Virus record (IMG/VR): IMGVR_UViG_3300036851_000517
Coordinates: 1 to 34,132 of that record
Length of the DNA: 34,132 bases
Direction: 5' to 3' (one strand)
Origin: a virus
A model generated the notes under the pieces. It saw only the letters and a program-made list of their open reading frames with translations, was not told where the DNA came from and did not search any database. Shown here in pieces: positions 28,721-34,132 of this stretch. Position numbers and translations under genes: made by a program. How positions within the stretch are numbered: the stretch's first letter is position 1; every line of letters begins with the position of its first letter.

Positions 28721-28898
28721 CGGTGACTACCGCCGTGACTACCTCAGCGACGCGTCACGCACGAAGACGGCGGGCTGTTAACCGCTTGGTCGTAGGTTCG
28801 AATCCTACCGCCGGAGCCACAATCCAGCACGAATGGCCCAGCCCGGCCCAGCCCTCGCCACGCGTCACGGCGATGCGGTGACTCCCTCGGTGACTACC
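28721..28898. other. Phage attachment site attP with symmetric arm repeats
   Basis: The core is the 3' part of a tRNA-Asn gene (28773-28819). On the left are CGGTGACTACC (28721-28731), CCGTGACTACC (28733-28743) and ACGCGTCACG (28750-28759). On the right the order is mirrored: ACGCGTCACG (28860-28869), CGGTGACTCCC (28876-28886) and CGGTGACTACC (28888-28898). Paired repeats are 12 bp apart in both arms. This matches arm-type sites for a lambda-type tyrosine integrase, whose gene ends 1 kb away. Having both arms around one core means the site is unrecombined. The interval 28604-28720 shows no gene. Confidence 0.85.
28773..28819 (+). tRNA. 3' partial tRNA-Asn (GTT), att core, not a functional gene
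   Basis: The sequence has the anticodon loop CTGTTAA (28775-28781, anticodon GTT at 28777-28779), variable region, a perfect T-arm (GTAGG, TTCGAAT, CCTAC) and acceptor strand CGCCGGA-G-CCA. The D-arm and 5' acceptor strand are missing. The 5' side of the anticodon stem is shifted by one base, so host identity probably begins in the anticodon arm. Integration here would restore the host tRNA gene. Confidence 0.85.
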
Positions 28899-29053
28899 CG
28901 CTGGAGGCCCCGAGCAGACAGAGCCATCCACATCCGCAGCGCGAGGGCCTCGCACTCATCGCAGGCGGAGCGCTCGCTATCGAGCTCATGGCGCTCGAGG
29001 AAGCACAGCGTATCGGCCAGGTCGCGCCGACTCACTGACATCTCGATCTTCAC
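28865..29053 (-). CDS. Small protein whose end overlaps the right attP arm
   Basis: 62 residues from ATG 29053 (ATGA with the previous stop). Basic start MKIEMSVSRRDLADTLCFLE, then RHELDSERSACDECEALALR with a CDEC pair and a helical remainder. The last 11 codons are the arm repeats of attP, so integration does not cut the gene but integrase binding covers its end. Function unknown. Confidence 0.55.
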   Translation of the reverse strand: MKIEMSVSRRDLADTLCFLERHELDSERSACDECEALALRMWMALSARGLQRVVTEGVTASP

Positions 29054-29388
29054 GCCTCCGCCTCCCAGTCGGCCTCGCGGCCATCCGGGCGCACGACGTA
29101 GCGGCCGGCGCCGTGGGCCAGACGTGCCACGTCCAAGTAGCCGGCGCGGTCCTCAGCGGTGGCGTCCCCCCAGAGCCGCGGACGGTGGGCCGCCTCGTAT
29201 GAACCAGCCGCGATCGCCTCGAGGTACTTCGCCCGCCAGTCCGGCTCGAGCGCCGGCGCACCGGGCTTCACGATCCAGCCGTCCATCGGGCCGCCGCGTA
29301 GGACGACGGAGCCCGGGACGGGGTGGCGCAGCGATCCGACCTGGCCCTGCAGCTGCTTCTTCAGCGCGCGGCGCTGGGCGCGGTTCAT
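29050..29388 (-). CDS. Unidentified 112-residue phage protein
   Basis: Starts MNRAQRRALKKQLQGQVGSL, a basic N-terminal helix met in many small phage proteins. The middle contains VVLRGGPMDGWIVKPGAPAL, then DWRAKYLEAIAAGSYEAAHR. The MNRAQRR start at 29388 is preferred over a much longer open frame whose N-terminal part is a shadow of the next genes. Function unknown. Confidence 0.65.
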   Translation of the reverse strand: MNRAQRRALKKQLQGQVGSLRHPVPGSVVLRGGPMDGWIVKPGAPALEPDWRAKYLEAIAAGSYEAAHRPRLWGDATAEDRAGYLDVARLAHGAGRYVVRPDGREADWEAEA

Positions 29389-29390
29389 GG

Positions 29391-29618
29391 TCACACTGCC
29401 GCCTCGAGCTCGTCGTAGACGCGCTTCGGCGTCTCGCCCATCTCGGCGATCGGCGCGACGAATAGGACCCCGAGGTCCTCCGAGTAGGCCTGGACGTGCC
29501 GATGGCAGGCCGGGACCCAGCCGAAGGACCGCCTGCCGGGGAGCACGAGCCAGAAATAGTCGGCGCGCTCCACGCAGTCGTTGACATCGCAGAGCGGGGC
29601 AAGGCGCTCGATGGTCAC
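29391..29618 (-). CDS. Small Cys/His-containing phage protein
   Basis: 75 residues from GTG 29618 (GTGA overlap). LAPLCDVNDCVERADYFWLV and GWVPACHRHVQAYSEDLGVL hold three Cys and two His in the order of a small zinc-binding fold (CX4C, later CHRH). It is soluble with an acidic C-terminus. It is part of the operon just after the integrase. Confidence 0.6.
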   Translation of the reverse strand: MTIERLAPLCDVNDCVERADYFWLVLPGRRSFGWVPACHRHVQAYSEDLGVLFVAPIAEMGETPKRVYDELEAAV

Positions 29619-29872
29619 GATGGCACCTCGCCGATGCGGAAGCCGTCGACCGCGACGTCCTCCGCATAGCTGACGGGGTAGCCGAAGAGGCGATGCTGAA
29701 TGAAGTCATCACCAGTCGCGCCGCCCCTGACTGGCGAGGTGGGATGCAGGACGATCTCCGGCAGATCCCGCCATGACCCCGGGACGAGGGCCAGCCCGCG
29801 TTCGGTGAGCGCAGCGGCGAGGCGCGCCAGGATCGCGTCGCGGTCTACCAGCGCATCGCGGTGCCGGCTCAT
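29615..29872 (-). CDS. Unidentified 85-residue protein after integrase
   Basis: Starts MSRHRDALVDRDAILARLAA at ATG 29872, overlapping the integrase stop as ATGA, so it is coupled to the integrase. A helical N-terminus precedes a strand-like half (LVPGSWRDLPEIVLHPTSPV, then LFGYPVSYAEDVAVDGFRIG). An upstream in-frame opening to 29911 is ignored because of the overlap rule. No family recognised. Confidence 0.6.
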   Translation of the reverse strand: MSRHRDALVDRDAILARLAAALTERGLALVPGSWRDLPEIVLHPTSPVRGGATGDDFIQHRLFGYPVSYAEDVAVDGFRIGEVPS

Positions 29873-31002
29873 CCGACCAGCTCCTGCACCGCGGCGATCG
29901 CTGGCGCCCACTCGTCGGTGGCGCCGATGTAGTGCCCGTGGGTCGTTCGCGTCCGGGTGTGGCCCAGCAGGTCGGCCACCCGGCGGTCGGGGATGCCAGC
30001 CTCGAAGAGTCGGCTGGCGAAGGTGGTGCGCAGGTTCTTGAACGGGAGCCGCGGGATCCCCGCCGCCTCGAGCAGGTCGTAGAAGTGGTGCGTCAGCCAG
30101 GACCCGGAGAGTGCCCCGCCCCGGAGGTTGGGGAAGACGGGCCCGGTGGCGGTCGGCACGAAGCCCTCGGCGATCAGGCGCTCGCGGTGGGCGGCCAGCG
30201 CGTCAACCAGGGCCGGCGCCAGCGGCACGACCCGGCGCGAGCGGTCGGTCTTCAGCTCCTCGCGGACATAGCGGCCAGCCCTCGGTCTGGGTCCGGGGAC
30301 GTAGCGCACGCCGCGGCGAACGTGGAGCAGCCCGCGCTCGAGGTCGACGTCCTCCCACGCCAGGCCGAGCAGCTCGCCCATGCGCAGCCCGGTGCCGACG
30401 GCCACCGCGAAGAGCGCCTCAAGGCGATCACCGCGGGTGGCCTCGAGCAGGCGTCGCACCTCGGCGGCAGTGAGCGAGCGCGGCTCGATGGCGGGCACCC
30501 GGGGCGCGTCGACGTACTCGCGGCTGGCGACGTTGCGGCTCAGCAACCCACCGCGCACGGCAGCGCCCAGCGCCCGGCGCAGGACCGCGTGCACGTTGCG
30601 CACACTCTTGGGCGACAGGCGCTCGGCCAGGACCCCGAGCAGGTGCTCGACGTGGGCCGGCGTCAGCTGCGACAGGCGGACATCCCCGATCAGCGGCGCG
30701 ATGTGGAGCTCGATGGCGACCTCGTAGCCGTGGCGGGTGGTCGGCCGCAGATTGCGCACGTCACGAACCCACGCGGCGAGGAAGCCCGAAAGCGTCGCCC
30801 GGCTCGGCGACAGCCCGCGATCGCGCTCCGCGCGCAGCTCGACGAGTGCGCGGCGGGCGTCGCGGTAGCTCGTCCGCGTCCGCTTGCGATAGCGCCGCGC
30901 GGTCCGGGGGCCGATCGAGAGCTGGGCGATCCACTTGCCGTCCGCCCGCTGGTAGATCGAGCCCTCGCCCGGGGGCCGCCGACGGTCCGTCACGCTGCGC
31001 AT
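29869..31002 (-). CDS. int: Tyrosine integrase
   Basis: 377 residues from ATG 31002 (MRSVTDRRRPPGEGSIYQRA); TTG 31020 and GTG 30993 are other possible starts. Residues 15-60 are the arm-binding domain (GSIYQRADGKWIAQL), about 70-160 the SAM-like core-binding domain, and the rest catalytic: Arg207 in TGLRMGE, Lys251 in ELKTDRS, Arg325 in KNLRTTFAS, His348 in LLGHTR and nucleophile Tyr358 in HGHYIG. The first His of the HXXR box is Lys322. It should integrate the phage at a host tRNA-Asn gene using the attP 1 kb downstream. It overlaps the HTH gene before it and the next gene (ATGA), so it is part of the leftward early operon and needs no promoter of its own. Confidence 0.95.
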   Translation of the reverse strand: MRSVTDRRRPPGEGSIYQRADGKWIAQLSIGPRTARRYRKRTRTSYRDARRALVELRAERDRGLSPSRATLSGFLAAWVRDVRNLRPTTRHGYEVAIELHIAPLIGDVRLSQLTPAHVEHLLGVLAERLSPKSVRNVHAVLRRALGAAVRGGLLSRNVASREYVDAPRVPAIEPRSLTAAEVRRLLEATRGDRLEALFAVAVGTGLRMGELLGLAWEDVDLERGLLHVRRGVRYVPGPRPRAGRYVREELKTDRSRRVVPLAPALVDALAAHRERLIAEGFVPTATGPVFPNLRGGALSGSWLTHHFYDLLEAAGIPRLPFKNLRTTFASRLFEAGIPDRRVADLLGHTRTRTTHGHYIGATDEWAPAIAAVQELVG

Positions 31003-31162
31003 TGTGCAGCCAAGCGTCAACGGCGTCCGGGCTGAAGAGCCATTGGCCGCGCAGCTTGCGCGCCGGGATCTGGCCGGCCTGGGCCGCCAGGCGCAGCGTC
31101 TCGGGGTGGATGCCGAGCTGGGCGGCCATCTCGGCGGTGGTGAAGGCGCGGCGCTCGCTCAT
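30761..31162 (-). CDS. Excisionase-like helix-turn-helix protein, long overlap with integrase
   Basis: From ATG 31162 (ATGA with the previous stop). Residues 1-53 are a compact winged HTH: FTTAEMAAQLGIHPETLRLA, then wing ARKLRGQWLFSPDAVDAWL. That is the whole of an excisionase domain. The frame then continues for a further 80 residues, antiphase to the integrase, as a basic Arg/Pro/Ala-rich tail to 30761, for 133 residues in total. The tail looks like a shadow of integrase coding. Either the protein has a disordered tail, or the stop was lost, or the ribosome changes frame to yield an HTH-integrase fusion. A recombination directionality factor role is inferred from position. Confidence 0.7.
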   Translation of the reverse strand: MSERRAFTTAEMAAQLGIHPETLRLAAQAGQIPARKLRGQWLFSPDAVDAWLHNAQRDGPSAAPGRGLDLPAGGRQVDRPALDRPPDRAALSQADADELPRRPPRTRRAARGARSRAVAEPGDAFGLPRRVGS

Positions 31163-31392
31163 GGTTCCAGCAGCTCCAGATCCTCGGCGGTGCGCTGAGC
31201 CATGGCGGCGATCTGCACGAGCTCGTCGAGCATGCTCTGACGCGAGCGGGCTGCTCGCTTCCGCCGGCACTCATCCCAGAGCTCGTCGACCTCCTCGAGG
31301 ATGACGGCGTAGCCCTCGTGGGCGCTGTTGATCGGGTCGTGCCGCTCCCGGGCCAGCAGCAGCTCGCGGGCGACCAGCTGGGCGAACGTCAT
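31159..31392 (-). CDS. MazG-like small phage protein
   Basis: 77 residues from ATG 31392: MTFAQLVARELLLARERHDP, then INSAHEGYAVILEEVDELWD and MLDELVQIAAMAQRTAEDLE. The paired acidic helices (EEVDELWDE, then DELVQ) resemble the metal-binding helices of MazG/all-alpha NTP pyrophosphohydrolases, reduced to a minimum. If active it would hydrolyse nucleotides and adjust the pool. It overlaps the 34-residue gene before and the HTH gene after by ATGA. A much longer frame upstream is not used. Confidence 0.7.
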   Translation of the reverse strand: MTFAQLVARELLLARERHDPINSAHEGYAVILEEVDELWDECRRKRAARSRQSMLDELVQIAAMAQRTAEDLELLEP

Positions 31393-31493
31393 CGCGGCCG
31401 CCAGCGACAGAACGTCAGGTGCTGGCGACGACGCCCGCAGACGGGGCAGCCGAGCAGCAGCATGCGCAGCCGGAGCAGCAAGTAGCGCCTCAT
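31389..31493 (-). CDS. 34-residue basic peptide with CXXC
   Basis: It fills the space between its neighbours with ATGA overlaps at both ends, the pattern of real genes in this operon. The sequence begins MRRYLLLRLRMLLLG, followed by CPVCG and later a third Cys with His (HLTFC), so a tiny zinc site is possible. It is otherwise very basic. Below usual gene-caller cut-offs. Confidence 0.5.
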   Translation of the reverse strand: MRRYLLLRLRMLLLGCPVCGRRRQHLTFCRWRPR

Positions 31494-31849
31494 CGGTCCG
31501 GCGCCAGCTCCCGGCGCGCCTCGGCCTCATGCCAGGCCATGTGATCGTCCCAGGATTCGCCCGGCGCGCCGCAGCCGATGGCGCTGCCGGCGGCTGTGTC
31601 GTGGCGGGCCCAGGCCAGGGCGCGGACCGCCATCGCGTCGGCGATGACCTGGGGGTCCTCAGCCGTGGCGATGCCGCGGACGAAGACGGCGGCAGCGAGC
31701 GCGGACACCGCGACCTCAATGAGCAGCAGCCCCACCGCCCCGCGCCAGCCGGCGAACAGAGCCGCCGCCGTCAGGGCCATGGCGTTCAGGGCGGCGGCGA
31801 CCAGGACCAGCGGGACGGCGCAGCCGGGCGTCGACGTCGCCGGCGTCAT
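31490..31849 (-). CDS. Two-helix membrane protein
   Basis: 119 residues from ATG 31849 (ATGA). Hydrophobic segments CAVPLVLVAAALNAMALTAA and WRGAVGLLLIEVAVSALAAA, then a soluble half of about 65 residues with AWARHDTAAGSAIGCGAPGE and SWDDHMAWHEAEARRELAP. It could be a superinfection-exclusion or host-membrane protein; no family recognised. Confidence 0.6.
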   Translation of the reverse strand: MTPATSTPGCAVPLVLVAAALNAMALTAAALFAGWRGAVGLLLIEVAVSALAAAVFVRGIATAEDPQVIADAMAVRALAWARHDTAAGSAIGCGAPGESWDDHMAWHEAEARRELAPDR

Positions 31850-32022
31850 CGCCGTGCCTCACGGATGGCGCATGCGGCGACGAGGGCGACAACTAGGTCC
31901 GCTGCATCGATCGCCGTCGTCGACCAGCCCATCTGACGCCAGAGCCAGTCGCCGAGCAGCCAGCCGCCGGCGAAGAGCCCGCCCCAGAGCGCGCCCACCG
32001 CGGCCTTCCGGAGCGTCAGCAT
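31846..32022 (-). CDS. 58-residue membrane protein
   Basis: ATG 32022 shares a base with the stop of the RuvC-like gene. MLTLRKAAVGALWGGLFAGG begins a Gly/Trp-rich first helix (to GDWLWRQ), and a second (DAADLVVALVAACAI) follows before a short basic end. It pairs with the next gene by ATGA, so two small membrane proteins are made together. Function unknown. Confidence 0.55.
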   Translation of the reverse strand: MLTLRKAAVGALWGGLFAGGWLLGDWLWRQMGWSTTAIDAADLVVALVAACAIREARR

Positions 32023-32525
32023 CACGTCGGCTCACCGTAGTCGGCCGCGATCTGGCGATCGGCCCAGGTGACCGCCACCGCCAGCGCGCTCCACAGGTCG
32101 CCGGCGATGCCGTACAGCGGCCCGGGCGTGGCCTTGCGACCGATGGCGGCGGAGCCCCCGTAGCGGTCGATCAGGGCCTGCCGGACGTTGGGATCCTTGG
32201 CGCGCGAGGTGCCGCACAGGTGGACCTTCACCGCCTTGCGACCGATGCGATCGACACGCACCGGGTGGGCGGCCTCGGCGAAGCGGCCGCTCCAGAAGAC
32301 GGTCTCGAAGACCTCGGCGCCGACCGGCATGCCGTAGCCCTCAACCTTCTCGATCACAATGCGGTCGACGTCAGGTGAAAGCAGCTCGCTCAGATCGTCC
32401 CAGCGAATGAGCTGGCGGAGGCGCTCGTTGGGCCAGACGCTGAACTGCCGGATCCCGCCGCCGGCGCCCAGGACCAGCCAAGCAGACTGCGTCGGCCCGG
32501 GATCGATGGCGAGCAGGGCCCTCAT
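32022..32525 (-). CDS. RuvC-like Holliday-junction resolvase/nuclease
   Basis: 167 residues. RNase-H-fold carboxylates are in place: Asp8 in LLAIDPGPTQSAW, Glu59 in DRIVIEKVEGYGMPVG, and Asp143 in GIAGDLWSALAVAVTW, the spacing of phage RuvC-like enzymes. A basic middle (DRIGRKAVKVHLCGTSRAKD) may contact DNA. It would resolve branched replication or recombination DNA before packaging. It is coupled to the glycosyltransferase gene before and the membrane gene after. Confidence 0.8.
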   Translation of the reverse strand: MRALLAIDPGPTQSAWLVLGAGGGIRQFSVWPNERLRQLIRWDDLSELLSPDVDRIVIEKVEGYGMPVGAEVFETVFWSGRFAEAAHPVRVDRIGRKAVKVHLCGTSRAKDPNVRQALIDRYGGSAAIGRKATPGPLYGIAGDLWSALAVAVTWADRQIAADYGEPT

Positions 32526-33304
32526 CAGTAGGGCACCGTGTCGAAGTCGAAGACGGGTGGCGGCAGGCCCGGCATATCGTCCTCCTGGCCGGTCCGCTCG
32601 AGCACCATGACGCGGTCGTTGCAGAACGCGCGGTTGGCGAGGATCTGCTTGGCGTCGCGGGACAGGGTGCGGTGCTCGATCTCGTACCAGGCGCGCAGCG
32701 GCTGTGGTGTCACCACGCGGCGGTTACGGTCGGGACCGTGCCAGAGCCAGACGCGCTCGCCGTCCTTCAGCGCGGAGTACCACCAGTGCAGCTGCTCGAC
32801 GCGCATGCCGGGCAGGGCCCGAAAGATGTGCGGGAGCGGCACACAGGTCTGGGCGAGCCTGCGATGCCAGCCGGTGGCCGCCGGCGAGTCGCCGCTGGGC
32901 GTGCAGAACGGGACGCTGACGACGTCGATCTCCGGCTCGTCGAGGTAGCCCTCGAGCTCGGCGCGGGTCACGTCGCGGTCGGTCCAAATGACCCAGTCGG
33001 CGTCGACCACGGCGATCCAGTCGGAGTCACGGGCGGCCTCACGCAGCAGGAACGAGCGCTTGGCGACCTGGCCGGCCCACAGCTCGGTGGGGGTGAAGAT
33101 CACGGGCTGCAGGCCGACCTCGCGGGCGACGCGCCGGATGGTGGCGGCCTGCTCACGCCGGCTGCGCGGCTTGGCACCGGGGAAACGTCGGTAGGCGCCG
33201 TCGACGGCCACGATGCGGTCGGCGATGTCGGCGCAGCGGCGGACGCAGAGCTCGAGGTCCTCCGAGCGCTCGTCGTACCAGATCAGGGCGGCGGTGACGA
33301 TCAT
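32525..33304 (-). CDS. GT-A (GT2-like) glycosyltransferase in early operon
   Basis: 259 residues from ATG 33304 (TGATG with the previous stop). Features: ALIWYDERSEDLELCVRRCA, the strand and turn DRIVAVDGAYRRFPG (29-43), the donor-region helix QVAKRSFLLREAARDSDWI, the metal-binding DAD (101-103) in VVDADWVIWTD, and late acceptor-side elements LHWWYSALKDGERVW and YEIEHRTLSRDAKQ. It is soluble, with no membrane helix, and uses a nucleotide sugar. In an early operon its target may be host or phage DNA, or a host protein, rather than a virion protein. A longer open frame upstream of the ATG overlaps other genes and is not used. Confidence 0.75.
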   Translation of the reverse strand: MIVTAALIWYDERSEDLELCVRRCADIADRIVAVDGAYRRFPGAKPRSRREQAATIRRVAREVGLQPVIFTPTELWAGQVAKRSFLLREAARDSDWIAVVDADWVIWTDRDVTRAELEGYLDEPEIDVVSVPFCTPSGDSPAATGWHRRLAQTCVPLPHIFRALPGMRVEQLHWWYSALKDGERVWLWHGPDRNRRVVTPQPLRAWYEIEHRTLSRDAKQILANRAFCNDRVMVLERTGQEDDMPGLPPPVFDFDTVPY

Positions 33305-33519
33305 CAGTCGAGCCGGCTGGTGAGGTGGTACTGGCCGCAGACGCCGTGCTTGTAGACCCGGAAGGGGCGGCCGTAGGTGCCCTGCGCTTGGCGAGCGGCG
33401 CGGACCGCCGACTGACGCTCGAGGTAGGCGTGCTTGCGCTGCGGACAGGGTGCCGGAACGTGGCCGCCACGGCCGCGCTGCCGGACGGGGACCTTGCGGC
33501 GGTAGTCCGGCGTCGTCAT
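33304..33519 (-). CDS. Small basic protein, HTH/Zn-like
   Basis: 71 residues from ATG 33519: MTTPDYRRKVPVRQRGRGGH, CPQRKHAYLERQSAVRAARQ, then RPFRVYKHGVCGQYHLTSRL. Two Cys and several His could bind one zinc; the high charge suggests nucleic-acid contact. A resemblance of the final HGVCGQYHLTSR to small phage zinc proteins is noted but not certain. Confidence 0.6.
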   Translation of the reverse strand: MTTPDYRRKVPVRQRGRGGHVPAPCPQRKHAYLERQSAVRAARQAQGTYGRPFRVYKHGVCGQYHLTSRLD

Positions 33520-33791
33520 CGCAGCTGCTCCCGGATCCGGCGCAGGGCATCGGCCTCGGTGTCGCCACCGGTGGTGTAGACCAGCAGCGAGCTGCCACCG
33601 TCGCCCGGCTGGTAGACCGCGGCGGTGGCGTGGTCCCGCGTCCGCGACAGGGTCAGCGCCCAGCGAGGCGGGACGGCCTCGAGCGCCTCGCGCCAGGCGA
33701 TGCCCAGCTCGAGCGCGACCCCGAGCTCGTCGTCGACTGAGCGCATGGCATGGGCCTCGGCGCGTAGGACCAGGCGGCGGAGCCAGCTCAT
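33516..33791 (-). CDS. Unidentified 91-residue protein
   Basis: Starts MSWLRRLVLRAEAHAMRSVD at ATG 33791 with ATGA overlaps at both ends. Helical N-terminal half; second half strand-rich (PPRWALTLSRTRDHATAAVY, then SSLLVYTTGGDTEADALRRI). No family recognised. Confidence 0.6.
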   Translation of the reverse strand: MSWLRRLVLRAEAHAMRSVDDELGVALELGIAWREALEAVPPRWALTLSRTRDHATAAVYQPGDGGSSLLVYTTGGDTEADALRRIREQLR

Positions 33792-34066
33792 TCGGGCGAA
33801 GGTTCCACGGGCGCGAACGCACCCTCGGCCTTGTGCAGGCTCATCGACACGGGCGGGATCGGCTCGTGCAGGATGCCGAGCACGAGGTTCGCGCCCTCGG
33901 CGATGGCGCGGCGCTCGTCCTCGCTGAAGGTCCAGACGGAGTAGACCGTCGTGCCGCCGTACTCGTTCGTCGCCCGCCAGTAGGGCAGGCCGCCGATGCT
34001 CTCTTCGTGACCGGGCGGGGCACCGTAGATGCCGGTCGTCTTCGGGGTGGTGATCGGCTCAGGCAT
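33788..34066 (-). CDS. Unidentified 92-residue acidic protein
   Basis: ATG 34066 has GGAGG 10 nt upstream. MPEPITTPKTTGIYGAPPGH is followed by YWRATNEYGGTTVYSVWTFS and DERRAIAEGANLVLGILHEP, a pattern found in many small phage proteins of unknown role. It is the first complete gene of the run at the right edge; the remaining 66 bp upstream contain no supportable gene. Confidence 0.6.
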   Translation of the reverse strand: MPEPITTPKTTGIYGAPPGHEESIGGLPYWRATNEYGGTTVYSVWTFSEDERRAIAEGANLVLGILHEPIPPVSMSLHKAEGAFAPVEPSPE

Positions 34067-34132
34067 GGTCGAAGGGCCTCCTTGGGCTGCGGGTGACCGA
34101 AGCGGAGAAACCTGGACGCGCGGAAGGAACAG

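Noticed and set aside
28755-28955. A minus-strand frame containing VGFEPTTKRLTARRLRA, resembling many database proteins
   Set aside because: This is the well-known false translation of a tRNA 3' end; the region is the att core and arm sites.
29157-29164. A further copy of the GTGGCGTC operator-like octamer
   Set aside because: An 8-base match is expected by chance in a GC-rich 34-kb sequence, and it lies inside a coding region with no promoter.
1-34132. Possible circular closure joining the right edge to the left edge
   Set aside because: The frames stay open across the join, but the joined peptide looks non-coding and no terminal repeat is visible, so completeness cannot be claimed.

Overview
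The window is most of the genome of a GC-rich temperate phage with a long non-contractile tail (siphovirus type). It carries an HK97-type head, a tape-measure protein, a tail-assembly-chaperone frameshift and no contractile-sheath gene. The lysogeny functions are a tyrosine integrase, a helix-turn-helix protein overlapping it, and an attP site made of the 3' part of a tRNA-Asn gene between symmetric arm repeats. The high GC, frequent GTG/TTG starts, leaderless-looking promoters and a tRNA with encoded CCA suggest an Actinomycetota- or Chloroflexota-like host; the host cannot be fixed from the sequence. Both attP arms flank one core, so this copy looks like unintegrated phage DNA, not a prophage junction.

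Almost everything is on the minus strand and is read from the right edge to the left. (1) 34.1-28.9 kb is an early/accessory operon of small genes chained by 1-4 nt stop/start overlaps. It includes a GT-A glycosyltransferase, a RuvC-like nuclease, small membrane proteins, a MazG-like protein, an excisionase-like protein and the integrase. (2) 28.9-28.7 kb is attP. (3) 28.6-25.9 kb is a probable lysis/envelope module: membrane proteins, a coiled-coil membrane protein, a Pro/Ser-rich lipoprotein, a papain-like cysteine peptidase and a holin-like protein. No classical lysozyme or amidase is visible. (4) 25.9-19.4 kb is packaging: HNH nuclease, ParB-methyltransferase fusion, small terminase, a collagen-like fibre, large terminase, and a portal with a Com-like zinc ribbon. 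(5) 19.3-18.0 kb is an embedded five-gene cassette with its own promoter/operator palindrome and two DNA-binding proteins. (6) 17.9-15.0 kb holds the S49 protease and the major capsid protein, behind a second promoter and a hairpin that covers the ribosome binding site. (7) 14.9-13.0 kb holds a small protein and two glycosyltransferases placed among head genes. (8) 13.0-1.9 kb holds head-tail connectors, tail tube, chaperones, tape measure, distal tail protein, a large tail/spike protein and a second fibre protein.

The only plus-strand genes lie at 0.35-1.95 kb: a repressor-like HTH protein, a 37-residue membrane peptide and a GT87-like membrane glycosyltransferase. They look like a lysogen-expressed (conversion) unit. 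A Fis-type HTH gene diverges leftward from the repressor and probably opens the early operon, which runs off the left edge.

The most notable points are the intact attP with six arm repeats, four putative glycosyltransferases of three fold types in three transcriptional contexts, the papain-like peptidase in the lysis region, the regulatory cassette inside the head operon, and a -1 frameshift that reveals the true N-terminal part of the second chaperone.
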